A stretch of 64,000 nucleotides of DNA from a bacterium 1xD42-67 (GCA_003612335.1 RAYO01000013.1:1-64000), one strand, 5' to 3'; counted from the stretch's first letter, positions 1 to 8,576 are shown. Notes: generated from the sequence alone by a model not told the origin. A program made the numbers and translations.

Positions 1-130
1 TGGCATGTCTATCAAATATCATCAGCGAACTTTTTCCTTTGAGATATCCCATAAACTGTGATACACTATATTCTGGTGGGATACTTACCAGTAAGTGGAT
101 GTGGTCTGGGCACGCCTCTGCTTCTATACC
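1..130 (-). pseudogene. tnpA: IS200/IS605 TnpA (Y1 HUH transposase) remnant
   Basis: Read on the minus strand, this stretch encodes GIEAEACPDHIHLLVSIPP followed by a segment containing FMGYLKGKSSLMIFDRHA. This is the central part of IS200-type TnpA. PDHIHLL carries the HUH metal-binding histidines of these single-strand transposases. The N-terminal third is missing: an in-frame stop lies just upstream, near position 142. The C-terminal part, with the catalytic tyrosine region, lies beyond the left edge. It is therefore a 5'-truncated remnant abutting another broken gene, which points to nested insertions. The family assignment is firm; whether the 3' part is intact cannot be seen. Confidence 0.8.
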
Positions 131-426
131 ACTCATGGCTCAATGAGCTTACTCAACATTTCACATTGTTGCATGAGTGTTATGTCCAAATTGGTGAGCA
201 GTACCGAAAACTGACTGGAGAAACTGCTCCAGAAAATGTGGCGGTAAAAGAACTTGTGCGCCAGTGTATGACGGAACTCAAGGCACTGGAGCGAGCAGAG
301 GCCGACCGTCAAGATGTTCTGCGTTTTGTTTCCCTTACCTCTCCCGAAGAAAAGTTTGCAACAGCCCTAGGGCTTGTTTGAAAAATAAATATTGCACAAA
401 TTGCGGGTTAGTGCAAAAATAGGGAT

Positions 427-768
427 ATGAAACGGTATGAATTGACAAAAGGACAATGGGAGCGCATAAAAGAGCTGTTACCGCCGGAAAGGGCGGGGAA
501 ACGTGGCCGACCTCGGAAAGATGATCGAAACATGCTCAATGGGATGCTTTGGATCGTCCGCAGCGGAGCACAGTGGCGGGAAATGCCGGAGACGTATGGC
601 CCCTGGCAGTCTGTGTATGCCCGATTTGCTAAATGGCGGGACGATGGTACACTGGAAGCCATATTTCGTGCATTGTCCGCAGATGCGGATATGGAAAACC
701 TGAACTTGGACTCTACCTGCATCAAGGTCCACGAAAGTGCCAACGGAGGGGGGAAAAAGGGCAGATAA
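427..768 (+). CDS. IS5-family transposase, first frame
   Basis: This 113-aa frame begins MKRYELTKGQWERIKELLPP and contains a DUF4096-like N-terminal region (RSGAQWREMPETYGPW), typical of the first frame of IS427-group transposases. It ends with LDSTCIKVH, which holds the first Asp of the DDE triad. The frame overlaps the next one by about 30 bp across a homopolymeric run (six G, five A near 748-760). That run is a plausible slippage site from which a fused transposase would be made. It lies wholly inside the IS. Confidence 0.85.
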   Translation: MKRYELTKGQWERIKELLPPERAGKRGRPRKDDRNMLNGMLWIVRSGAQWREMPETYGPWQSVYARFAKWRDDGTLEAIFRALSADADMENLNLDSTCIKVHESANGGGKKGR

Positions 769-1186
769 GGCAGTTGGACGAACCAGAGGTGGGTTAAATA
801 CAAAGCTGCACGCTATCGTGGATGGACTGGAGAACCCGGTCGAATTCATGCTGTCTGCGGGGAATGACCATGATCCAGTCCACGCTGTTGAACTACTGAA
901 AAAGGTGGAAATCAGCGGATGCAATGTATTAGCAGACCGAGCTTATGGAGCAAAGACGATCCGAGCATACATCTCGGAACAGGGCGCCAGCTATGTGATC
1001 CCACCACAGAGCAATGTTTCTGATCCGTGGCCTGTAGACTGGAGCTTATATAAAGAACGGCATTTGGTTGGATGCTTCTTTCAAAAGCTCAAATGGTTTC
1101 GCAGGATCGCCACCAGATATGACAAATTGGATGCGTCTTTTCTCGCTTTCGTTTATATTGCCGCTATCGCTATCTTGTTGATTTAG
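737..1186 (+). CDS. IS5-family transposase, second frame, catalytic Glu replaced
   Basis: This 149-aa frame continues the transposase: GGLNTKLHAIVDGLENP, the second catalytic Asp in LADRAYGAKTI, and the C-terminal FRRIATRYDKLDASFLAF typical of the family. Relatives carry a Glu in an HLVENFF or HLVECFF motif. Here the motif reads HLVGCFF, with codon GGA at 1070-1072 where GAA or GAG would give Glu. If the alignment is right, the DDE triad has lost its third acid and the copy is dead or depends on another copy. It probably has no start of its own and is reached by frameshift from the first frame. The Glu position comes from my knowledge of the family, not an alignment. Confidence 0.8.
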   Translation: MPTEGGKRADKAVGRTRGGLNTKLHAIVDGLENPVEFMLSAGNDHDPVHAVELLKKVEISGCNVLADRAYGAKTIRAYISEQGASYVIPPQSNVSDPWPVDWSLYKERHLVGCFFQKLKWFRRIATRYDKLDASFLAFVYIAAIAILLI

Positions 1187-1290
1187 CTCATCCTACCTTA
1201 TTTTTTAAACAAGCCCTAAAGGGCTTGCCGCCTGCTCTTCACAGACAACAAGCCCTTTCGGCTGCTTGAACAATTTTACCGCCTTATTTT

Positions 1291-1315
1291 TGTCTAACTT
1301 TTTGGGGGCACTTCA
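1291..1315 (-). mobile_element. orphan IS3/IS150-type terminal inverted repeat
   Basis: On the minus strand the sequence begins TGAAGTGCCCCCAAAAAGTT, which resembles the outer end of IS150-group elements in Clostridia (TG start, C-run, AAAAGTTAGACA). No transposase lies next to it, so it would be a leftover end after deletion. Its TGA also ends the truncated reading frame at 1313-1372. Identification rests on pattern recall of IS ends. Confidence 0.4.
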
Positions 1316-1372
1316 TTCCGGGGCGGCGGCTCTTGTCGGTTCCTGTTTTATTTTTTGGGAAATAGCCCGCAT
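1313..1372 (-). pseudogene. 5' stub of an unrecognised gene, cut at an IS-like end
   Basis: A 19-codon frame (MRAISQKIKQEPTRAAAPE) starts at ATG 1372. An AGGAGG ribosome binding site precedes it at normal distance (about 1380-1386). Its stop codon is the TGA of the IS3-like end at 1313-1315. A good start signal joined to a stop supplied by an IS end suggests a gene whose body was deleted or displaced. Too little remains to name it. Confidence 0.35.
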
Positions 1373-1453
1373 GGTACAATCCTCCTTTTTCAGATAGAAG
1401 GATTGTAGCAAACACTTTTCCTATTACTTTCCTAATAGTCTTCCCTTACTTTA

Positions 1454-2170
1454 CTATCGGCCGCAAGTTTCGGCAAAATCTGACACAAAGCGGTAGCCCA
1501 CACGGTAGACGGTCTGGATATGGCGGGGGTGATTTGGAGTTATTTCAATCTGCTTGCGGAGTTCATGGACAGACTGGCCCACGGACTGCGTATATTCCAT
1601 CCTCCAGGCGTGTTCGCATATCTGCTCCGGGGTCAGTACCACATCATGATTTCGCATGAAGTACAGCAGCAGGGAAAACTCACGGCGGCGCAGGGTCACA
1701 GGCTGTCCATAGACCTCCGCCACCCGGCGGGCCGGGTCGATGTAAATGCCCCCAATCTGAAAGGGTGCGGCCTCCGCATTTACTGGATTGTCATAATGAT
1801 TGTATTCGGTGTATCGCCGGAGTTGAGCGCGGACATAATTGGCAATCGCTGCAAGCGGGGACTGTCCTGAAATGCACAGGTCAGCGCCAAGCTGTACCAT
1901 GCTGTTCATATCCCGGTCCGGGGTATCGGACAGGACGATAAGCGGCACAAAGCTGATATGCCGAATATCGGTCAGCCACTCGGCTTGATGGCTCGTTCGC
2001 AGATAGTCCAGGCCGATAATCAGAAGATGGAATACTCGACGCTCCAATAAGCGGTTTGCCTCCCGCGTGGTCAAGGATGTAGTGAAGTTCAAATCATACT
2101 GGATGATTAAGGCTTGCAGAGCCGCAACCAATTTATCAGACAATCCCACGGTCAATACGCTGTATATCAT
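1454..2170 (-). CDS. OmpR/PhoB-type response regulator with degenerate receiver
   Basis: The 238-aa product has a receiver-like N-terminal half (about residues 1-115) and a C-terminal winged-helix DNA-binding domain (about 140-235). The latter shows RRREFSLLLYFMRN, EQICEHAW and VYRVGYRFV, as in OmpR/PhoB proteins. The receiver lacks the usual N-terminal acidic pair (YSVLTVGLSD), and the phosphoacceptor region is LLIIGLDYLRTS, so phosphorylation may not follow the standard scheme. No histidine kinase is adjacent. I chose ATG 2170 because an AAGGGGGG site precedes it; the longer frame runs back through a hairpin repeat. It follows the SLH protein gene on the same strand and may regulate it. Confidence 0.75.
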   Translation of the reverse strand: MIYSVLTVGLSDKLVAALQALIIQYDLNFTTSLTTREANRLLERRVFHLLIIGLDYLRTSHQAEWLTDIRHISFVPLIVLSDTPDRDMNSMVQLGADLCISGQSPLAAIANYVRAQLRRYTEYNHYDNPVNAEAAPFQIGGIYIDPARRVAEVYGQPVTLRRREFSLLLYFMRNHDVVLTPEQICEHAWRMEYTQSVGQSVHELRKQIEITPNHPRHIQTVYRVGYRFVSDFAETCGR

Positions 2171-2198
2171 GTCGGATAGTCCCCCCTTTCTTTCCAAA

Positions 2199-2223
2199 AT
2201 GCGTCTCAAATTGAGACATATTT
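2199..2223. repeat. 3'-end hairpin repeat, copy 1
   Basis: ATGCGTCTCAA-A-TTGAGACATAT forms a near-perfect hairpin with core GTCTCAA/TTGAGAC. It lies about 100 bp past the stop of the SLH protein gene and about 30 bp upstream of the response regulator gene. On the minus strand it is followed by TTTT. It is one of five copies between 2.2 and 10.5 kb. Confidence 0.85.
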
Positions 2224-2320
2224 CTACAATTTTTGCGGAAATGCTTATATTGAAAGCGGGACGGAAAAACACCGTCCCGCTTTCGTGGTACTATGCGTCT
2301 TTCAAGAAAATACAAGTTTT

Positions 2321-5101
2321 TTAAGCATCGGGCTCCCGATTCTCAATAAAGTTTTTCAGCATCTGCGCCACCTGCGCCCGTGTCGCCTGCCCCTGGGGGT
2401 CGAGCCGCCCATCGCCGTAGCCGTTGATAATGCCTTTTTCCACGGCCCAGCGCAGGGCCTCCAGCGCAAAGCCGCTGGCCTGATCCGCGTCGGTGAAGTG
2501 CAGCTCCTTATCGGTGGCGGCGGGACTTCTGGCGTACCGCCAGAGCATGACGGCAAGCTGCTCACGGGTAATGTTGTCGTTGGGGCCGAAGGTCCCGTTG
2601 CCGTAGCCGCCCACGATGCCCCGGCTGGTGGCCCAGCGGATGGCCTCGGTGTACCACACGCCCTCCGCCACATCGCTGTATTGCAGCAGGTAATTGACAA
2701 CCGGCCTGCCCTCTTTGTTAAAGAGGATTTGGGCAAATTGGGCGCGGGAGAGGTTGTCATTGGGGCCGAAGGTCCCGCTGCTGTAACCGTTCATCAGCCC
2801 ATTCCGCAGCACATAGTCCACCGCCTCGTGATACCATGTTCCCACGGTGCCAAGGTCTGTAAAGCCGTGGGAGGGGCAGTCCACGCCGCCGTCGCAGGGC
2901 TTTTGCGTATCGTCCGGCAGAGGAACAAAGGACGCTTTTACCGTTACGGCCCTGCTGGGCATCATGAAGGTGTACTTGTTACCGCCCTGGGCCGTCAGCT
3001 TGATCTCGTTCCCCCGGCTGTCGGTGACGGTCAGAGCGTCCAGCACATAGCCGCTGTCCGGGGTGACGGTCAGGGTGACAGTGCTGCCATTGCTGGCATT
3101 GGTGTGGTTGGAGGTCACTTTGCCATGCTCCGACTTCTCCACAGTAATGGCGTAGGTGCTGGAACTCCAGCCCCCGCCGCCGGAGCCACCGCCGGAGTTG
3201 CCGCCTGGATTCGGCTGGGGATCGGGCTTTGTGGCTGCCTGATAGCCGATGGCTACCGGGGACAAGCTGCTGAACTTACATTGCAGGCCGTCCGCTGTCG
3301 GTGTATAGGCCAGAGTCTCCATTGTCCCGGCCTGCGCGCCGCTGGAAATGAGGTGCTGGACGGTGAAGGTGTAGCCGGTGGCCCCGGTCCCCGCCGGGTA
3401 GGGCAGGACCGCCGTCACGCCCTCCGCCGGGAAATGGTTGGGATCGACATTGCGCCACACGCCGCTTTCGTCCTTGTACTGGAGGGTCACATCGAACACC
3501 GCGATCTGCTCTCCCACATTGGACATCACCTCGGCCACTCTGGTCCGCAGGGCGGTTTCGATCTTCCCCGGCGTATTGAACTGCTCATTTGTTTTCAGCG
3601 CCTCCGGGACGGTGGACAGCCCGGTTTCCACCTCCAGCCGCAGTTCGTGGCCGTCGTCGTCCTTCTGATCCAGCGGTTTCTGCTCCACAGGATTGATGAT
3701 AAATACCGCTGTGGCTGTTCCTGTGTAGTTGCCTTTGCCGGTGAGGGTGACGGTATATGTGCCCGCTTCCGTTCCCTCCGGGATCGCGGCGGTGTAGTCC
3801 ACGTCCGCCGTCAGCGGGGTCCCATTCAGCGTCACGCTGGTGATGCCGGGGCGGTGGGGCTGGCCGTCGTACTTGAACGCCGTATGGTCCAGCACGATCA
3901 CAACACCCGTAATGGGGGCAGGGAGGACCTGGATCAAGGCGGTTCCGGTGACAATGGCGTAGGTTTTGTTATCATCCGGCTTGAAGATCCATGCCGCCGC
4001 ATAGTTTTCCTGCACAGCAGGCCGGTTATCCGGGTTGCTCCACTCAAATTTACCGGGAACAGGTGTTTCGCCGTCCTTCATACTGCCGGACAAGGTGATA
4101 CTACCGAGGGCCTGCCCATAGGTGAGGGTGGTCCCGCTCAGGGTGGGTCCGCCGGTGGGGATGATCTTGTTGACGCTCCGCACGTCGATGGTGGCGGTCA
4201 TATCCTCAAAGTTTTGGGTATGGATGGTGACGGTGATGGTTCCGATCCCGGTTTCGCTGTTGCTTTCCACCGCCTCGATGGGCAGGGTCAGCGTCTGGCC
4301 CTCGATCTTTGCGCCACTGGTGTAGTAGCTGCCCAAGCTGACAGCGCCCAACTCATAAGTAACTTCTCCCAAGCTCTTACCTGCTTCCGTTTCCGGGAGC
4401 AGAGCGTCCAGACGGTAAGTATAAGTGTGTTCCCACCCGTTAGTAACCACCAAATCACCGTTCTTGGGGACAAGGGCAGCGGCCTTCCGGATCGTTCCAA
4501 CAGACGCAGTCAGCGTATCGGGCATATTATCGGTAATATAATAATTTCCAGCTTTCTCCCCCTCCAGTTCATAGGAGGCACCGCTCAGAACGATCTCTTG
4601 GCCCACACCCGAATTGACGCTATTGTAGGAATATGTTCCACCTATAGTCTTTATTGCCACATCATCATTATTGAAGCTGCCCTCAAATTCTATTTCAAGA
4701 CCGGTTCCATCACAATCTGCACTGCCATTGTATTCCTTTGAGTGGCTTCCGCCAAGGCCGGTGATGGTCAGCGGGGCTGGAACAATGTCATATCGTATCT
4801 GTCCGAAGTTCAACGCACCTATGGAGCTGTCCTCCGTGTACAGGTGCATAAGAACCGGCCCCACATTTATGCAGTCGATTTCGTTGCCGTCCAAGTCCGT
4901 ATATTTTGTAATGAAAAAGTCTTTTCCGCTTTCCAGAACACGAACACCATCTAAGGTCAATTGAAAATTTGTAACCTTCCGGGACTCTCCATTATAGACA
5001 TACTCTTTGTTGCCATTTATGACCCAGGCCTGTGCCGATATAGGCAAGATGCTCAGGCACAAAGCCAAGGCGATAATCGTACTCAATAATCTTCGTTTCA
5101 T
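2321..5101 (-). CDS. large secreted surface protein with three SLH domains
   Basis: The 926-aa protein starts with a signal peptide (MKRRLLSTIIALALCLSILP, with cleavage probably after AQA). It continues with immunoglobulin-like or MBG/YDG-type beta domains (about 110-470) and a mid region with a Gly-rich linker near 640. A bacterial-repeat-like domain follows (ITVEKSEHGKVTSNHTN, about 655-725), then three SLH motifs (about 745-920; WYHEAVDYVLRNGLMNGY, WYTEAIRWATSRGIVGGY, ALEALRWAVEKGIINGY). SLH domains bind pyruvylated wall polymers, so it should sit at the cell surface. A GGAGG site precedes ATG 5101. The neighbouring MalT-like regulator and response regulator on the same strand suggest a regulated adhesin-like cargo module. 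The ligand is unknown. Confidence 0.88.
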   Translation of the reverse strand: MKRRLLSTIIALALCLSILPISAQAWVINGNKEYVYNGESRKVTNFQLTLDGVRVLESGKDFFITKYTDLDGNEIDCINVGPVLMHLYTEDSSIGALNFGQIRYDIVPAPLTITGLGGSHSKEYNGSADCDGTGLEIEFEGSFNNDDVAIKTIGGTYSYNSVNSGVGQEIVLSGASYELEGEKAGNYYITDNMPDTLTASVGTIRKAAALVPKNGDLVVTNGWEHTYTYRLDALLPETEAGKSLGEVTYELGAVSLGSYYTSGAKIEGQTLTLPIEAVESNSETGIGTITVTIHTQNFEDMTATIDVRSVNKIIPTGGPTLSGTTLTYGQALGSITLSGSMKDGETPVPGKFEWSNPDNRPAVQENYAAAWIFKPDDNKTYAIVTGTALIQVLPAPITGVVIVLDHTAFKYDGQPHRPGITSVTLNGTPLTADVDYTAAIPEGTEAGTYTVTLTGKGNYTGTATAVFIINPVEQKPLDQKDDDGHELRLEVETGLSTVPEALKTNEQFNTPGKIETALRTRVAEVMSNVGEQIAVFDVTLQYKDESGVWRNVDPNHFPAEGVTAVLPYPAGTGATGYTFTVQHLISSGAQAGTMETLAYTPTADGLQCKFSSLSPVAIGYQAATKPDPQPNPGGNSGGGSGGGGWSSSTYAITVEKSEHGKVTSNHTNASNGSTVTLTVTPDSGYVLDALTVTDSRGNEIKLTAQGGNKYTFMMPSRAVTVKASFVPLPDDTQKPCDGGVDCPSHGFTDLGTVGTWYHEAVDYVLRNGLMNGYSSGTFGPNDNLSRAQFAQILFNKEGRPVVNYLLQYSDVAEGVWYTEAIRWATSRGIVGGYGNGTFGPNDNITREQLAVMLWRYARSPAATDKELHFTDADQASGFALEALRWAVEKGIINGYGDGRLDPQGQATRAQVAQMLKNFIENREPDA

Positions 5102-5250
5102 GGTTTATTCCTCCTAAATCAAATACAGCTTCAGCGCTGCTATTTGCGAAAACGACCTCGCACGCACCCTCGATGGTCACATTTGCGCTCCCACATAAGC
5201 AATGCTCTTGTTTGATGATTCCTGTTCCTGTTTCATTCGCTTTCCCTGTC

Positions 5251-5279
5251 GAAATGTGTCTCAAGTTGAGACGCATTTC
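5251..5279. repeat. 3'-end hairpin repeat, copy 2
   Basis: GAAATGTGTCTCAA-G-TTGAGACGCATTTC forms a hairpin with one mismatch in the outer stem. It begins only about 5 bp beyond the stop codon of the MalT-like gene on the minus strand, between that gene and the SLH gene. Confidence 0.88.
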
Positions 5280-5284
5280 TTGAA

Positions 5285-7654
5285 TTACAGCAGGCCCAGG
5301 CTTCGCGCCACCAGCAGCGCGTCCGTTTTGTTGTCAACATTCAATTTTCGGTAATTCTCCTTGATGTGATATTTCACATTGTCTGGCTTCAAATCCAGCC
5401 TTTGAGCGATCCGATTAACAGATAGGCCGTCGGCCTGCAAACGGAGGATGGTCAGGGCGACGCCTTTGAAATCCGCCGCCACAGCCGCCCGCTTTTTCAG
5501 ATAGAGGGGATAGCGCCGGGCCACTTCCTCGGCCTCGGCCAGCAGGCGGCGCAGCCAGTCCTTATTCAACGTCCCAGCTTCCTGCAACGCCTTTTTCTCC
5601 CGTTGGAACAGGGGCCATACCGCCGCTCCCTCCTCGGTGATCAGGCGCAGAAAGCGGTAACGCTCCGCTTCTTTCAGAACGGCAGCCAGTTCCTCCTGCC
5701 ATGGCCCGCCGACCCTCTCCTTGGTGATGGCGGACAACAGCCCGGTTTCCATGCGGACATAGGGCCTGCCCGTCTGCTCGGCATAGTAGCGCAGCTTTTC
5801 CAAAAGGGCCTGGGCTTTTGTGTACTCTCCGTTCGCCAGATAACAACGTACTTTGGTCAGGTAGCGGTAACGCTCCAACACGCAAAACTCCCGATCCTCG
5901 TCCGGGGCGGTTTTCATCCAGCGTTCCACTATATCCATATCACCCTCATACAAGGCCAACCGGCAGCGGAGCGCCTGGATGTTGGGCAATAGCTGGACGG
6001 CCCTGTTTTCCCGCACAGACTGTTCAAAGGACGCCAGCAGCTCCCGCGCCGCCGGACTGTCCCCTTGCAGCAGGGCCAGCCGTACCCGGACACCTACGGC
6101 GGCAAAGGCGATCTCCATCGTCCCGCCCTGCCCTGCCTCCACCTGGGCGCGGGTCAGCAGGGACATTACCTCGTAATTGTCCTCGCCTTTTTCGTAGTAG
6201 CTCTCGCCCAGCGCGGCCTTGACAAGTCCCTTTCCATAGCTGCCCAGCACACGCTCCACCAGCGGCCCCACAGTCTTTGCCAGCTTGGTATCGTCGGGAC
6301 TCCAATGGCAAAAATCCTTGCCGCCGTTCATGGTGCTGGGGAGGTTGCTGGTGACGGAAAACTCCGGGAGGCGGTTGCCCTTGTCGAACAGCAGGGCGGG
6401 GATGTTTTTTATAATTTCCAGTACGTCCCGGCTCCCCCGGTGGGGCAGGCCAATGTCCAGGTAGGTCAGACGGCTCTGGGCCTCCCGCCGGACACCCCCT
6501 CTGGCATTGGCGGTGTAGGCTTTCAGCTTTTTGTACCAATACTCGCTTTTTTCGCCGTCCATCAGCAAGGAATACAGCATACTCATACCCGCCATAAGCA
6601 CCGGGCTGTCCGCGATCTCCCTCTCGTCCAGATTGAAATAGTAGTGCCGCAGTTCGTAGTAATGGCCGATACCCACATTCATCCGGGCGTTGCGGATGAG
6701 CAGGTTTTTGATTCGCTCGGTCTTGCCGCACTCCTCGAACAACCTTAGCGCGGGAACGACTTCATCGTGCATTTCATAGTAAAGGGCGGCGTTATATTTG
6801 AGGTCTTTGACCCGCTCCGTCCCATATACCTTTAATGTCCGGTTCCGCAGAGCATCGATCAACACCGGGCGTAAACGATATGTGCCGTCCTCCTGGAAAA
6901 TAAAATTCCCTGCCTCTGCCGCCTGTTCCAGCAGGGCGGTGACATGGAGATTGCCGGAGATCATCTCCGCCAGCTCCGCCGTAAACTCGTCCACCACACT
7001 GACCTGCATCAAAAATTCCAACAGGTCGCTGTCCCATCGCACCAGCACCACATTCTCCAGATAAGCGGCAAAGGCGTCCCATATTTCCGCGTGGAGTTCC
7101 GAGCCGGGGGATAAGCCCTCCTTCATACGCAGGGCGACATGGTGGAGGATGTAGGCGTTGCCCTCGGCGGTGACTTCCAAAAGCCGCATATCCTCCTCCG
7201 TATATGCGATGCCGCGGGACTCCAGATAGGCGGCGATCTCGCTGCGGCCCATCCGCAGGTCTTTCTCGGAGATCACGACAAAAACGCTCTTGATATGCTG
7301 GGGCATGAGCCATGTGGGGACAGGACTCCGGCTGATCAGGATAAGCCATATATCCGTCCTCTCCTCCAACGCAATGATCTCCCGGCGCAGTTCCTCGCTT
7401 TTCAGCCGGTGCAGGTCGTCGATCACCACTACCTGGCACTTCTGTCTGCCCGGTTCCAACCGGGGCAGCGCCCCATCCTCCCAGGGCAGTTCCTCACAGG
7501 AGAGGTAAGTGTATCTGCGGCCCGACAGATATTGGCGTACCAGCTCCGTCTTGCCATAGCCGGTGGCCCCGTAAAGGTAAACTGTCTGTGACAGGTTCCG
7601 TGCCTTTTTCAGTTTCTTTAGTGCGCTTGCCGGAGCGATATAGTTTTGGTCCAC
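5285..7654 (-). CDS. MalT/LuxR-type STAND transcriptional regulator
   Basis: The 789-aa protein has a P-loop near its N-terminus (YGATGYGKTELVRQYL, about residues 28-43) and a Walker-B-like VVVIDDLHRL (about 73-82). A long helical TPR-like middle follows. The C-terminal LuxR/GerE helix-turn-helix (about 725-789) reads LTILRLQADGLSVNRIAQRL and VKYHIKENYRKLNVDNKTDAL. This is the layout of MalT-family ATP-dependent activators, which oligomerise when an inducer binds. GTG 7654 is the start, preceded by AAGGAGG. The gene lies directly upstream of the SLH surface protein on the same strand, so control of that gene is a reasonable inference. The inducer cannot be read from sequence. Confidence 0.85.
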   Translation of the reverse strand: MDQNYIAPASALKKLKKARNLSQTVYLYGATGYGKTELVRQYLSGRRYTYLSCEELPWEDGALPRLEPGRQKCQVVVIDDLHRLKSEELRREIIALEERTDIWLILISRSPVPTWLMPQHIKSVFVVISEKDLRMGRSEIAAYLESRGIAYTEEDMRLLEVTAEGNAYILHHVALRMKEGLSPGSELHAEIWDAFAAYLENVVLVRWDSDLLEFLMQVSVVDEFTAELAEMISGNLHVTALLEQAAEAGNFIFQEDGTYRLRPVLIDALRNRTLKVYGTERVKDLKYNAALYYEMHDEVVPALRLFEECGKTERIKNLLIRNARMNVGIGHYYELRHYYFNLDEREIADSPVLMAGMSMLYSLLMDGEKSEYWYKKLKAYTANARGGVRREAQSRLTYLDIGLPHRGSRDVLEIIKNIPALLFDKGNRLPEFSVTSNLPSTMNGGKDFCHWSPDDTKLAKTVGPLVERVLGSYGKGLVKAALGESYYEKGEDNYEVMSLLTRAQVEAGQGGTMEIAFAAVGVRVRLALLQGDSPAARELLASFEQSVRENRAVQLLPNIQALRCRLALYEGDMDIVERWMKTAPDEDREFCVLERYRYLTKVRCYLANGEYTKAQALLEKLRYYAEQTGRPYVRMETGLLSAITKERVGGPWQEELAAVLKEAERYRFLRLITEEGAAVWPLFQREKKALQEAGTLNKDWLRRLLAEAEEVARRYPLYLKKRAAVAADFKGVALTILRLQADGLSVNRIAQRLDLKPDNVKYHIKENYRKLNVDNKTDALLVARSLGLL

Positions 7655-7937
7655 GGGTCAGCCTCCTTTTCCTCAACTGAGCGCAAAAGCCACTTGGACA
7701 GTAGAAACATTCTTTCATTGAAATACAATTTTACAGAAGCAACGGGCACAATTATTATTTGCCTGCGGTACAGTATCCGTTATAAACTTGGGCCGCTTTT
7801 TTGTAAATCGCGGTTAATCTTGAACTTTTTGTAGGCATATGATATTTTACCAAAATCGCTTGTTTTTTGTCCACTCCCCAACCGGGTAGTTTTGGCACAT
7901 ATTTTGAAAAAATTTTTTCTGCTGGCAAAAAAGTGAT
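7655..7937. other. AT-rich intergenic spacer with no gene seen
   Basis: These 283 bp upstream of the MalT-like gene are markedly more AT-rich than their flanks. I see no coding frame with a ribosome binding site and no clear -35/-10 pair. It probably contains the regulator's promoter. Confidence 0.4.
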
Positions 7938-8435
7938 TCAAAGTTTGATATTTTCGGCAATATTGAATATATTTACCCCTTGTTTCTTTGCGTAATTGAC
8001 GGTGTAAGCAGTCCCCCCGCTGTTCCTGGTCAGATAGCAGACGCACACGCCGCTGTTGTCTACCAAATGGCGGTTGCGCCTGTGCATACAGCCCGGCGTG
8101 TACTGCTGGGCCGTGTAGACGACTTTATCTGCCTGGGCCTTAATGCGCTCATACTCTGCTATATCCTCCGGCCTCCATCCCCGTGTCTGTGTCAGGCACG
8201 GCAGGACGAGAATCAGTTTCATGCCGGGACAGTTCTCCCGCAGACGGATCACCGTCCGGGCGGCGAGGGCATCAAATCCCAGGGTGCCCCCGGCACCGTA
8301 GTATCGGATGCCCTTTTGGTATTGGGCCGATATGACACACTCCAGCCTGCTGACAATCTCCGCCTGTTCCTCTGGCGGCAGCTCCCGGTGGCCCGTAAAG
8401 TAGCAGGTCTGCATCCGTTTTTTTGCTATTTCCAT
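7938..8435 (-). CDS. SLOG-family protein (DUF1273/YpsA-like)
   Basis: The 165-aa product contains TCYFTGHRELPP near its N-terminus and YYGAGGTLGFDALAARTVI (about 45-65). These are the hallmark nucleotide-binding loops of the SLOG superfamily in its DUF1273 branch. SLOG proteins bind nucleotides or nucleotide-derived ligands; many occur in mobile elements and in conflict systems, and the function of this branch is not established. I chose ATG 8435 rather than GTG 8453 because AAAGGGAG sits 7 nt before it. It is divergent from the XRE regulator, and the two share a 140-bp intergenic region that may hold a common operator. Confidence 0.8.
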   Translation of the reverse strand: MEIAKKRMQTCYFTGHRELPPEEQAEIVSRLECVISAQYQKGIRYYGAGGTLGFDALAARTVIRLRENCPGMKLILVLPCLTQTRGWRPEDIAEYERIKAQADKVVYTAQQYTPGCMHRRNRHLVDNSGVCVCYLTRNSGGTAYTVNYAKKQGVNIFNIAENIKL

Positions 8436-8523
8436 TTTTCGCTCCCTTTCCACTGATTTTTCATCCCTAATTGCACATCCTATTATAGCCTATTATCGAA
8501 GCAAATTAAAGCCTGCTTTCGTT

Positions 8524-8555
8524 CTATTTTACAGCCTAAAACGAATGTAGAATAG
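8524..8555. promoter_or_regulatory. candidate operator for the XRE regulator
   Basis: CTATTTTACA (8524-8533) and TGTAGAATAG (8546-8555) form an inverted repeat matching at 9 of 10 positions with a 12-bp spacer. It lies 22-53 bp upstream of the XRE regulator start and between two divergent genes. This geometry fits autoregulation, but binding is inferred. Confidence 0.45.
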
Positions 8556-8576
8556 TTTCAAAAGGGGTGATAGACT

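Larger units (their letters stand above)
370..1216 (+). mobile_element. IS5-family (IS427-group-like) insertion sequence
   Basis: Imperfect terminal inverted repeats face each other: GGGCTTGTTTGAAAAATAA at 370-388, and its complement with one change ending at 1216. A TA dinucleotide lies on each side (368-369 and 1217-1218), matching the short TA-type target duplication of this IS group. The 847-bp length and two overlapping transposase frames also fit. The preserved duplication means the element has stayed where it inserted. The catalytic Glu is missing (see the second frame), so the copy is probably not autonomous. Confidence 0.85.
139..1269 (+). pseudogene. unrecognised gene fragment split by the IS5 element
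   Basis: An open frame at 139-369 gives about 77 residues, with the helical stretch VKELVRQCMTELKALERAEA. Its 5' end is lost at the IS200 remnant. The IS5-family element sits inside it. If that element and one copy of the TA target duplication are removed, the frame continues at 1219 into KGLPPALHRQQALSAA and stops at 1267-1269. This reconstruction supports one ancestral gene cut first by the IS200 event and then by IS5. I do not recognise the family; the conjugative-element setting suggests an accessory mobile-element gene. Only the C-terminal part survives. Confidence 0.5.

Noticed and set aside
2285-4741. 818-codon open frame antisense to the SLH protein gene
   Set aside because: Low-complexity composition, no start signal, and the opposite strand encodes a clear signal peptide and SLH domains.
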